From contig SAXG01000078.1 in assembly GCA_012932865.1 (NCBI GenBank), positions 1 through 64,000 on the forward strand: 64,000 bases of DNA, written 5' to 3'. The DNA is from Amylostereum areolatum (taxonomy: Eukaryota > Basidiomycota > Agaricomycetes > Russulales > Stereaceae). Below are positions 54,352 to 64,000 of this stretch, piece after piece (position 1 is the stretch's first letter; each line of letters begins with the position of its first letter). The translations under genes were made by a program, and so were the position numbers. The notes under the pieces were generated by a model. The model searched no databases. It was not told the origin of the DNA and saw nothing but the letters and a program-made list of their open reading frames with translations.

Positions 54352-57300
54352 TCATGCTGCCAGATTTGAACGTATTCTAGGTGATACTGTTGCAGGACCG
54401 TCAACAGATCCGCTGGGAACACCTCGCGCACGAGCAGATGACCCTCTCGCCCCTCGTCCTCGTCCCCGCCCTCGGCCGCGTCCAGCGACACCGGTTGCAG
54501 GTGTGTGTTTCCTCTTTTGTTCATCAAACTCGCGGGTGGCACCTTCTAAAATGACACGGTTAAGTTCCAGGACGGGTGGGGTGCGGAAGAAGAGTCTAAA
54601 GTGTCGGGCACTGCGTTGCTGTGTGAGGTTAAGCAGCACATCGTCAGGGTTAGAGTGTCTGACACGGGCGACGGTCTGCGTTGTGACTTCACGTTCTTGG
54701 CGCCGGGCGACAGAGGCTGTTATGTCGCACCCGTTGGACATACAGTTGTGCTGTACATTTGCCGAGCAGAGTATGTCCTAGATCTAGTGTGAGGTCGCGA
54801 TGTGAGAGAAAAAAAGGAGACATACGGTAACTTGGATCAAGCCCCATGGCCCAGGCTGAAAGCGCGGCAGGTCATATGGGTGGTGCACGCCAATCGGAGT
54901 CGCATTCGGGACATATGTGTGGACCAAAACACGGTCGGCCTTGCCCTCCTCAAATGACGGTGATCCAACATGCTGCCAGATCTCCTCAATTCGTGCGGTC
55001 ATGGGAGGCTGGCCTTGGACAGCATGGTTGACGAGGACCCAGGTTCCGACACGCCCAGGGTCTCCATTGGGGAGTGTGACTTCTGTGCCAGTAACAAACC
55101 TTGAGTTCAGTGAGGGGGGTCCAAGTGCCAAATAACGCGCTGTCAACAGCGACGGCCAAGCAACCATGCTTGTAGCACTTTGGGTAAACGAGCCTGGGAT
55201 CGATGGCTAAGGAATATGCACACAGTAAAGAAACTTTGTGACTGACCAGGGGTACACGGCTCACGATCTTCAATGCCCAAGTGGTGGGCCACAAAATTCC
55301 GACGCGCACCGTGACGGGTGATATTGATGCACTCGTCGCCGGCTTTGAGGAGATCAGCGGGTTTAAACTCGTTGGGGTTGCGTGAAGTGGCTGGGAGCGT
55401 GAACCGAGCGAGAGGTGTTGATGACGATAGACCTTGAGTTTGCCTGGAGCGGGGTTCATCACGGCGGAGGAATAGGCCACCGCTGAGGATGTGGCGAACG
55501 CGCTCCGCATGTGCAAAACCGACAGCAATATCGCGGGATGGAGCCAGCCGGTTGCTGTGGATGCTTTGCTCGCGGATGACCGCGTTGAAGGATTCAAACC
55601 CTTCCGTTGCGAACAGGATTGCGGGTCCGAAACGTCGGACGTGGTAGGGGAGGTGGCGAATCAGATGGAACTTCGGTTTGTTGAACCATCGGGGCGTCCA
55701 CCGTGCCGTGCAGCGTAGGAAATACTCAATGGAAGCCTCCATATCTTTCTGCAGGAGAGGGCATCAGTACTTATTTATTTTGCGAGAGTGGCCGGGAGCG
55801 CGTACTATATGCTGTTCAAGGTCTGTAATCTCGGGCTGCCAGATCAGTGGGATCATGTGGCACAAGGCCATCCACGTATCGAGACATTCTTGAGAGCCTA
55901 GATCATATAGGACAAAGGGTGCAGCCTGCGCAACAGCTCGGAAGTCGCGGCCGGTCAGTGAGCCAGCATACTGGACAAGTGTTGACCCTACAAGTGGAGA
56001 TATACCCAGGCCGGATACATCAAACGAGGATAATCGCGTGGCCAAAAGTGCTTTTTGGTCAGCGTTCAGGCGACTGATGATGTCACGCCAAAAATACTTG
56101 ACGAAGCCGAGGAGCACTGTGTGTAGGATTTCCACAGGGGTGTCTTTATGGGGATCGAGGTCTGACAAATACAAGAATGTGAGCACCGTGCCAACAAAAC
56201 CGAGAGGTTCTACCTTTAATGCGCCACACCGGACTCATGATGTCGTTGGAAAAGGAGTCAACCAAAGTGTCCACGGCCGCTTGTTTCTCGGTGAAGGAAC
56301 CTTGAAACTTGCGGCCTATGGCAAAGATCTGATCCATGAAAACTTGCTGAAATGTGTCCTTCACGCCGTACTGAGTTTGAATCTGCTTAGCGCGTGTCAT
56401 TCCGCCAACGACCCTTGCCGCCTCAAAGGATGAACGAAGGTGAGCGATTGTATCCTGTTTCGACCGATTGTTATTTGGCTACAGAAAAGACATCAGGAGA
56501 ACACTTGACGTATACTCGGTTGGACTTACCGACAGGAAGCGTGTAGCGCGCTTCACCATCTGGTCCAGCGTCTCACGGGCCCGTGAACGTGGTTTGGACA
56601 CAGGGCCTGAGTTGTTGCTGGATGAAGCAGGCCCAGTCACCGATGCTTGTGACGCCATGGACGAGAGTCCTGCAGTTGACGGAGACTCATTCCCTCCGAG
56701 TGAAGACCCTGCCAAGGTTGAAGCCACAGGCGATGATGCGACTGAATCCGACGAGCCAGCTGGGTGTTCCCCCACAATTGCTGACATATCCCCCAGCGCC
56801 GAAGCTTGGACGGTTGCAAACCGCCGGGATACATCCTCGTGCAAGGCCTCCTCCTCGGCATCGCGCCCCTTGACCCAGCACCTTCGGCAGAAAAACTTCC
56901 CGCGGAGCCCGATGTGGCAGGCCAGCTCGCTTTGCATCGGGTTGTCACCGAGCAGCGCCAGAACCGCCGGTACCACCAGCAATAACTCATTGTTGGCACA
57001 ATCCCAAACCCAGATGCCGTCGCGTTCGCCCTCCCTGTTTCAATATGTCAGTAAACCATGACAGTGTTGGCAGAAATTTACATACTCGAGCTGGGAGACA
57101 ATCCCATCAAGCATTTCTAACGGTGGGGCAATGTTCGACGTTGCAAGGAAATGTACATTATATTGTTGCTGAGCCTTTTCCCGCGGCAAGCCTGCTGGGG
57201 TCCACAAGAAGGAGTTATGCTTGTTCCATTTTTTCGAGAGGTTCCCGGAGGTGTCGTCGCAATATAGCCACATCATGAATGTGACCACGCGGTGGCCCTT

Positions 57301-58976
57301 CGCCTTCGCCCTCCAGTCGTTGCCTTTTGCAGGATCCTGGGTGTATGTCCACGGGCCAATGCCCGCATCGAGTGATGTAGTATAAACACCTGGAGGAAAA
57401 TTTGAGTCGCACAGTCAATCGTCGGAAAGATAATAGACTCACCGATAATCTTGCGTGGATCAGGGATCCTTAATGCCTCGAATGTGTCGATCAATTGAGG
57501 GAAGCAGAGAGAAAATGCCTTGGAAGACACGGCACGCTGGTCGTGTTCGTGGACGATGTACCCGATATAACCACTGTCATCGACCACGGACTCCAACCGA
57601 CAAACATCGGCCCACAATTCCATTGAATCCCCATCGTCTGCCTTGCGCTCGAACCAACGAAGAGGCATGCACAGATCACCGTTCGTGAGACGCGCAGGCT
57701 CGTATATGTAGAAATCTCGATGGCCGAGCCGAGCCATAGGTGTCAATAACGCTGGGTCGGCATCCTTGCGCCAGCGCTGGCTTTGCCAAGCTTCCCTCAG
57801 CACAGGGCCAGCATCCTCCGGGTATCGTCGAAGGTGCGGAGCCACACGAGGGTTACTGAACTCCTGGAGTTGTTATCAGTGCGAGCTACCTCGATGAAGC
57901 ACGAACAACATGCCTGAGAGATCTGATCGGCAAGACTGTTTGCATAGTAAACATGCCCTAGAGCACCTTCGTATCGCAGCGTCCGTATTCCATACTCGTC
58001 TTGAAGATCCTTGCTGAGCTCCTTGAGCCACGACACCTTCGGTAAGTCGTCCACGCGCATGAGAGCCATAGCCCACAGGATGACCTCCATCTGCGCGTCA
58101 GAAAATATTGAGCGAGGGAGGTGACGCATGACATCCAGCACACAGGACTATATCACGCGTTAGCCATGCTCATCCGGATAATAACGTAACACGTACAGTA
58201 CGATCCGGCCACGGGAACCACGCTGGGTCTTTGGGCAGATTTTTTGACTCCCGCATCCTTGACGCCCCTAAAATGTCCGCGAGGCCAGCGTTAACCAACC
58301 AAGATGCAAGGCAGAGATAATATCACAAAACGCACCCGTATTTGCGAACTCGTCCTGTGAGGTTGCGATCCCCGATAAGCTCGCCATGTCGAAAACCTCG
58401 CTGTCCTCGCCATTGAGGAAACGCGACATGTTGTCGGCCATCCCTTTCACCGCGGCCTGGTCAAGCCCCTCAGTTAGCTCTACATCGAGCTCCGCGTCCG
58501 CACCATCCACATCCATAGCCCTAAATGGTGACGGCGGCCGAACGGCCTCGGTGGGGTTTGTCCCGTCTCGAAGGTGTTGTAGTATAGCATCAAGGTGACC
58601 CTTGACGCGCTCCTCTGGCGGAGGCGGGGGTGTCTTCGATTTTGACGCCGAGGTGAATGCGGACAGTACCGCGGGTTTGTTTCTCTTGAAGAGCGCTCTC
58701 GACTTGTGATCAAGACCATTTTCGTGCCGTCGAGCAGCTGCACCGTCACGCCAGCGGCCGTCCCGGCATACTTGACACGTCCATAGTGCAAGATTTGCTC
58801 CTATCCCAGGATTCCAGCCTGAAAAGACGTTAGAGACGTTAGGGGCATTCCGATGATATGCCAAACTTATACAACGTACTTTCTGGATCCTTGAACGTGT
58901 TTTTCTCCTTCTTCTGGGCAGCGTTTAGCCCGTGGGAGGGAGCGGACGAAGAAGAGCCCGCGGGCGCGCTGAACAT
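54352..58976 (-). CDS. Large transposase-like protein with N-terminal zinc finger (agaricomycete family)
   Basis: The start at 58976 gives MFSAPAGSSSSAPSHGLN; a 60-nt intron joins to GWNPGIGANLALWTC. A BED/C2H2-like finger follows: CQVC, 13 residues, H, 5 residues, H. Then come an acidic region, a dense core with LRRYPEDAGPVLREAWQSQ, MPLRWFERKADD, FLWTPAGLPREKAQQQYNVH, DNPMQSELACHIGLRGKFFC plus CRRCWVKG, DLDPHKDTPVEILHTVLLGF, KPKFHLIRHLPYHVRRFGPA and FESFNAVIREQSIHSNR. The last exon ends in an Arg-Gly repeat (AGRGRGRGRGRGARG) and stops at 54352. From memory, these blocks typify multi-copy mushroom proteins related to CACTA/Tnp2-like DDE transposases; I cannot point to the DDE residues with certainty. 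About ten introns, intact frames, over 1,200 residues. No terminal repeats found. Confidence 0.7.
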
Positions 58977-59091
58977 GGCCCACGGCGGAAGGAGACAAGA
59001 GTGAAACGGAAGCAAATTTAGGGGCGATAACGGGGCATGCAACGCCGATCCCTGCCCTCTCAACCCCTCCACCATCTCCCTGTGCGACCAT
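58977..59091. promoter_or_regulatory. Shared divergent promoter of the transposase-like and coiled-coil genes
   Basis: Just 115 bp separate the start at 58976 (minus) from the start at 59092 (plus), so both must be driven from here or from within each other's leader. No TATA is visible. The sequence CCCCTAAATTTGC (in reverse) near 59,015-59,030 is the AT-richest part. Confidence 0.5.
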
Positions 59092-60228
59092 GTCAACATT
59101 GTCGCCCATACTCGACGAAGACGACTACGAACCGTCCCAACACCTTGAAACGCAGGCTCGGCCGTTACGACCGAGCCCTCGTGGGGTCACAGTCTCTGGC
59201 ACCTCGCGAACATCGAGGCGAGCCATTCTTCTCGATCGGCTCGCAGAAACGCACTGAATCTACGAAGCTTGTACCGTCCTGGAGGTGCTCTGGACTCGCA
59301 GACGACAGAGAGTCAATATATCAACGCTCTACTTACACCCAATGCGACGTCGTCAGAACTCGGCGAGTTGGCCTTCCAGTCCTACCCTTCAACAAAAATT
59401 GACTCTACCATCCAGCGCGGCCGGCATGTCCTACGTGTATTCAACACAAATGCAAGATCGACGACCTGGAGGATAATATTTTTGATCTACACAAAAAAAT
59501 ACGGGTACTGGAGGACGAAGCAACCGCGAATCAGACACGGTTAAACGACGCAGAGAACAGGGCTGCCACGCACCTCAAGAATATGCAAAAGCAGCAGAGG
59601 TACACCTCCGCCCTCGAAAAGAGGATATATGACCTGCAGAAGGTACGTCCTTGTCGGTCGCGCACCCACACCCAAACCACCTCTAGCAGTCCGGCGGCCT
59701 GATCCGTTTCACGCGCAGGCCAAACCTGACGAGGTCATTGAGAATCCATTCGGTAACCCGTATGGCGCTGTCGACGGAGGTCCCGAAGGTGACGACATTG
59801 GGACTGTCGCGGAGGACGCAGTTGCAGGTGAGCGGCAAGCGATGAAAAACGCGTCTCGAGCCTCGAGGCCAATGCTTCTCTTTCTCACACTCTCCATATT
59901 AGACGCCGACTGCGCCCACGACCGCGTCGCTTCCGAAAGCCCGTCCGACGACGGAGAGCCTTGTAGCGGCCGTTGGTTGGATATCATTGCGGAAAGGGAT
60001 GGCTTGGAAAGCCTCGCCAAGTTTGGTGTAGCGTTGGGGGCCGACGGATACCCTCTTCCCATGCGCACCCAGGACTACCCCGAGTACCATGCTCCGAGGG
60101 AGAACATGGAAGACATTGGGGCGAGGGTGTCTGAGGCAGCATTCAAAGCGTGGAGGGACAGGACTGACAGATCACCGAGTCCTTCCAGCTCCGTCAAGAA
60201 AGCCAAGCTGGGACATAATGTTGAATAA
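59092..60228 (+). CDS. Coiled-coil protein, third gene of the transposon-like block
   Basis: Start at 59092 (MSTLSPILDEDDYEPSQHL). The middle carries NALNLRSLYRPGGALDSQ and LLTPNATSSELGELAFQSY. Then comes CPTCIQHKCKIDDLEDNIFD leading into a heptad coiled coil (RVLEDEATANQTRLNDAEN, YTSALEKRIYDLQK) up to an intron at 59,643-59,718. Further exons read AKPDEVIENPFGNPYGAVDG, and after an intron (59,827-59,903) RWLDIIAERDGLESLAKFG and a C-terminal domain ENMEDIGARVSEAAFKAWRD, ending in a basic SVKKAKL tail. Joins between 59,140 and 59,440 are uncertain (two frame changes, probably small introns). The Cys pair plus coiled coil suggests a DNA-linked or scaffold protein. Function unknown. Confidence 0.55.
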
Positions 60229-60822
60229 ATGTCTATAGATCTCACAATAGATCTCATCTTCGAGTCCCTAAGTCGTGCGCGAAGATTTTATACCGAAGTC
60301 GCATTCCGAGTTCACGCTATAAACACCCATCGTATAGAATGTAACTGACTCGATCTTGGCTTTCCGCGGCGGCGCGGAGCTTTAGTTTCGTTCTGTCATC
60401 CTCACGGATGACAACCGGGATCACGCCATCGGTTTCAAACTAAATCACTCCCTCAGTATCGTTCTGAAATGAACCTCTGGTGGTGTAAGTAGCAGGATCC
60501 CACATACATATGCGGATAAAATGGAATTGAATGGAATCGTCCTCGTGAATTCCCGCCCCACCTCCGGGCGTCTGCAGTCCCGGGTTAGAACGTGAAAGCT
60601 CAGGGTCGGCCTCAGCTCTCCGCCGACCGTCGTCCAGCCCCGCGGAGCCCCGAGGAGTGCAGATTGGATGCGGACGCAACTTTGCCGTAAAGTACAATTG
60701 AGTGTATCCATCCCAGCGCGAAACCCATCATCGCTTCCGAACCGAACCGCCGCGAAACCCTCTCTCTCGACCGGACGGTCCAACCAAACCGAACCGAACT
60801 CCCCCCACGCCCGCGCAAACTT
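60229..60822. other. Intergenic between coiled-coil and monooxygenase genes
   Basis: The genes converge here. A short hairpin TAGATCTCA-CAA-TAGATCTCA-like direct repeat lies at 60,236-60,256. GC content rises again toward 60.6 kb. No gene supported. Confidence 0.4.
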
Positions 60823-63295
60823 TCAAGGCAGCACGGGGAGCGTATACCCCTCCCTCTCGATCCGCGCCGCGACGCCCCGATAGACCTCGTACGCGTGCCG
60901 CTCCGCGTCGAACGCGAGCAGCCATTCGGGGCGGGGAAGCTCGAGGGCCTCCCCGCGGTCCGTCGGCCTCACGTTATGCCACTTGTCGCGCGTGGACTCC
61001 CCGAGGAGTTGGGCGATGCGCACGCGTTGGTAGCTAAGTAGATGAAAAAAAACGCAAATTAAACGATGAGTTGGGATGAGGAGTCGCGGCGGGGACGGGG
61101 ATGGGGACAGGGACGGGGACGGGGATGGAACGGGGAGGGTGGGTGGGCAGAAGTGAATGGGGACGGCGACAGGTAGTTGTTATGTGTAATAATTCGGGGG
61201 AGGAAGGATTTGGGAAGAAGAGGGCTCACCGAATGTGCTCCCATGCGCGCAACGCGGTCGGCACGTTCTTCTTCCCGGCGAGCTGCAGCACGACCGCGAG
61301 CGTGACCCCGTCCTCGACCGCCTGCGAGGCGCCCTGGATGCTCGTTCTGGGGAGGCAAGAGAAATGGAGGCGTCAGAAAGGCTCGGAGAGGGACGGCGAG
61401 AAGGGGAAGGCGGATGAAAGGGACGGGGCAGGTGCGGAATAGATCCGTGGACGAGCGCGAGCGCGCGTTTAGAGACGTGCCATCGCCCCGACCGGACGTA
61501 TATGCAGCTTCTGCTGAAGGAGAAGGGGAAGAGGATGGCCGGGATTGGGGTGGCCCTGCGAAGGCTATCGCAGGAGAAGGAGAAGGAGAGGAGAGGGGGG
61601 TACGGATATGGTGCGAGTGAGAGTTTGGATAGGGATAGGGAAATTGGCACGAAAAATATATTCGGACGTGTCGCGATGAAAGCGTCCAGGGGTGGACGTA
61701 AAAGGGAAGGTAAATCTGGGGGGTGGGGGTGGCGCGAGCCAGTGGGCATGCCCGGAGATGATGAGCACACGACACAGGCATAAGCCAGCGCGCACCAGGA
61801 CGCCAACCTCCAGGACGATGTGTCCAGTCGAACCGCCTACAAACCCACACCTACCCACCACCCGATCCCCCACCACCGCGGGCGGACGAAGGAAGGAAAC
61901 GAACCAACGAAAACGAACGTACGGCAAAAAAGGGTGCGCGGCGTCCCCGATGAGCGCGCAGCGCGCGCCCTTGCTCAGCCACGTCGGCAGCGGCTCGCGG
62001 TAGACGAGTTTCCAGTCGACAAAGCTCGGGGCTTTGGAGACGATCGCGGCGCAGCGCGGGTACCAGTCTTTGACGATCGCGAGGACGTCTTCGCGTTTTC
62101 CGGGGAAGGACCATGATTCGTCGATCCCGGCCTCGTCCCTGCGGCGACGGCGGGTTAGGAAACGAAGAGAGGCTGGGAAGAAGGAGAAGGAAGGGAGAGA
62201 AGAGGCGTACTTGTGGGTCAGGACACACGAGACGGAGGTGCCCTTCTTGCAGTTGGAGGCGAGGAAGTGGACGTCTTGGCCTACACGGACGTCAGGCCGG
62301 CGAAGACAGGACGACGACGAAAGACGAACCGATCCAGCCGTACAGCACGTCCTCCTCGCGGGCGAAAATCTCCGTCAGCGGGTCCTCGGCCATGCCGGTC
62401 TCTTTTGGACTGAACCACGCCCTGTATATCGCATACCCGGACGATATGGGTTTATCGTCGTATCCCTGCAGACAGGCGCGCGGAACGAATGGGTGGGAGG
62501 TGAGGAGACGAAAAACGGAGCAACGCACCAGCACCAGCTTCCGAGCGGTGCTACGCACGCCGTCTGCGCCCACCACGACGTCCGCCTCGAGCCGTTCGCC
62601 GTCCACCACCACGCCCGCTCTCCCCGTCTCCTCATCCTCCCAAAACTCCTTCACGTCCTTCCCCAGCCTCACGTCGACGCCGAGGCCGCGCGCGTACTCG
62701 AGGAGGACCTCGAAGATCTCGCCGCGGTGGCCGTTGTAGGAGCGGGAGTTGTATTGTCCTTGGGGGAAGGGCTGGGTCGCGATGAGCTCGCCGAGGTGGT
62801 TGTGCAGCTTGAACTCGGTCGCGTGCCCGCAGATCGGCCATAGCCTGGGCGGAAAAGGGGGGGTAGGGGCGTAAGCAATAGCATGGACGCCCAGGGACGC
62901 CCAGGGACGGACGGCATACTTATCGTGGAGGCCCCATCTCATGAAGAAACGGCCGACGTTCAAGTTGAAGCTGATGACCTGGAAGACGATGGACACGGAG
63001 ATAGAAAGAGGGCGGCGGTGAGATACGTACGTCGCCTGCAGAGAGTCAGAGAGGTCAGATGAGGTGATAGGGGGCGGAGAGAGAGGTACGCACCGAGCAT
63101 GCGGACGTGGTCGTATTTCTCGAGGACGATGACGGAGTGGCCTTTGAGCACGGACTCGATGGCGCACGCGAGGCCGGCAAAGCCAAGGCCTACGATGACG
63201 ATACTGATGCCCGACGGGTCAAGGGGCACCGTTTTCGCGAAGCCCATGTCCTCGAGCTCTTGATCGGTCATTCGGGGAGGGTCGCTGGAGGGCAT
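60823..63295 (-). CDS. FAD-dependent aromatic-ring monooxygenase (salicylate hydroxylase-like)
   Basis: Flavoprotein hydroxylase of the group using NAD(P)H and O2 on aromatic or related substrates. Start at 63295 (MPSSDPPRMTDQELEDMGF). The Rossmann FAD fold reads IVIVGLGFAGLACAIES with the acidic end VIVLEKYD. After introns come FNLNVGRFFMRWGLHDKYA, WPICGHATEFKLHNHLGEL, SYNGHRGEIFEVLLEYARG, the DG motif VVVGADGVRSTARKLVLGYD, RAWFSPKETGMAEDPLTEI, HFLASNCKKGTSVSCVL and the GD motif CALIGDAAHPF, all in family order. The last exons read IQGASQAVEDGVTLAVVL and RIAQLLGESTRDKWHNV, ending YTLPVLP. The intron after the GD motif is about 590 nt (61,930-61,345), far longer than the others. Substrate cannot be told. 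TATATAAG precedes the gene at 63358-63365. Confidence 0.85.
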
Positions 63296-63357
63296 GGCTG
63301 TGTGAGTTCGGGGGGGGGAAAGAAATCGTATGTTTTTCGGAAGACATACAACAGGGC

Positions 63358-63365
63358 TTATATAT
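63358..63365 (-). promoter_or_regulatory. TATA box of the FAD monooxygenase gene
   Basis: TATATAAG on the minus strand about 65 nt upstream of the start codon, a normal distance for a strong fungal promoter. Confidence 0.5.
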
Positions 63366-64000
63366 GTTCTCATCCGCCTGGAGCGAGAATCGCGCGAGAG
63401 CGGGGGGGCGTATGAATTGGGGGGGGCGGGAAACGAGACCACGTTTGCGCCGATCATCGCACCTGTGGTCGGCGCAAGGCGTCAGGTCGTGACTGGAACG
63501 ACGCTGGGCGGCGAGTTGTCGGCATGATTACTGCATAAGGTGATGGATGAGACTCTGGAAGGGCGATGGGACGGTGCGATGCGCGCACCCGCGGTGGTGG
63601 TGTATGGTAAAAGACTGCAACGAAGGTCCAGTTTTTCGGAACGAGCACGATTATCGCGTCGGCGACTCGGCGGAGGCAGATCGCGGGGTACAGATGAGAC
63701 GAATTTGTCGGATGACCGAGCCCTCGAGGTTCGACGAGTGGCGGGGCGGGGAGACAAACGCTGGCGAAGGATGCGTACGTTCGGACTGCCGCCTTCTACG
63801 CTCTTCGGCAGGTGAGAAGGAGCTCATGCCGAGTGCGATCTGTCGGGCGGCCATGTGCGTCTTGACGCGTCTTTTGACTCGTTTACGATACAGTGCCTTG
63901 CATATATTTCTGGAGGTCGCGTCGGAAGATTCTTTGTTTGTTCGACCAAACACTTCCATATGAGGCTGCAGTCGTAACGGGTGACTCTCCGTGACTATTA
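63366..64000. other. End of window, no supported gene
   Basis: Opposed open frames of 102 codons (minus, 63,959-63,651) and 138 codons (plus, 63,547-63,963) overlap one another; neither shows a domain. A gene entering from beyond 64,000 on the minus strand is possible. Confidence 0.35.

Noticed and set aside
1..64000. CRISPR arrays, operons or bacterial-type signals
   Set aside because: Spliced genes, a telomere and fungal protein families show this is nuclear DNA of a fungus; no regularly spaced repeat array is present.

Overview
This window is the end of a chromosome from a filamentous basidiomycete, almost certainly an agaricomycete. It begins with a CCCTAA telomere. The genes are GC-rich and split by many 45-80 nt GT-AG introns. 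The recognisable proteins (Kap123, a GATA factor whose finger ends in CNKCGLFERTHSRP, a CBM19-type secreted protein, an agaricomycete BTB protein, a class 2 dihydroorotate dehydrogenase) are of mushroom type. Nothing was compared with a database; every call comes from reading the sequence.

Layout. 1-125 is telomere. 126-10,665 is a stack of four copies (A-D) of one Penelope-like retroelement (PLE), all in the same orientation, each shortened from the telomere side and separated by telomeric repeats. The encoded protein shows the PLE signatures GIPKIHK and YGRYIDD and no GIY-YIG endonuclease. Each copy ends in a structured 540-nt unit that carries a type I hammerhead ribozyme. This matches the endonuclease-deficient, telomere-attached PLEs (Coprina/Athena type) and is the most striking system here. 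10.7-22 kb holds a damaged or badly sequenced subtelomeric gene set: a CBM19-like secreted protein, a BTB protein, dihydroorotate dehydrogenase and a small mitochondrial-type protein. Many single-base frame breaks occur there.

22-33 kb carries small inverted-repeat elements and two neighbouring Kap123/importin-4 genes. The upstream one is shortened and has an internal tandem duplication of HEAT repeats; the downstream one is complete. 33-37 kb has a coiled-coil protein and a convergent C2HC5 zinc-finger protein of the TRIP4/Rqt4 type. 37-45.8 kb is mostly without recognisable genes but holds a clear 298-bp MITE and a diverged inverted repeat. 45.8-47.6 kb is a five-exon GATA factor. 47.6-52.2 kb has no gene I can name.

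52.26-60.23 kb is a visibly less GC-rich, transposon-like block of three genes: a large zinc-finger transposase-like protein, a nuclear companion gene behind it, and a divergent coiled-coil gene sharing a 115-bp promoter. The window closes with a FAD-dependent monooxygenase at 60.8-63.3 kb.

The PLE copies appear to have acted as chromosome-end extenders: first-strand cDNA primed at the 3' end of the G-rich strand would give exactly the polarity, the 5' truncations and the telomeric-repeat junctions seen here.
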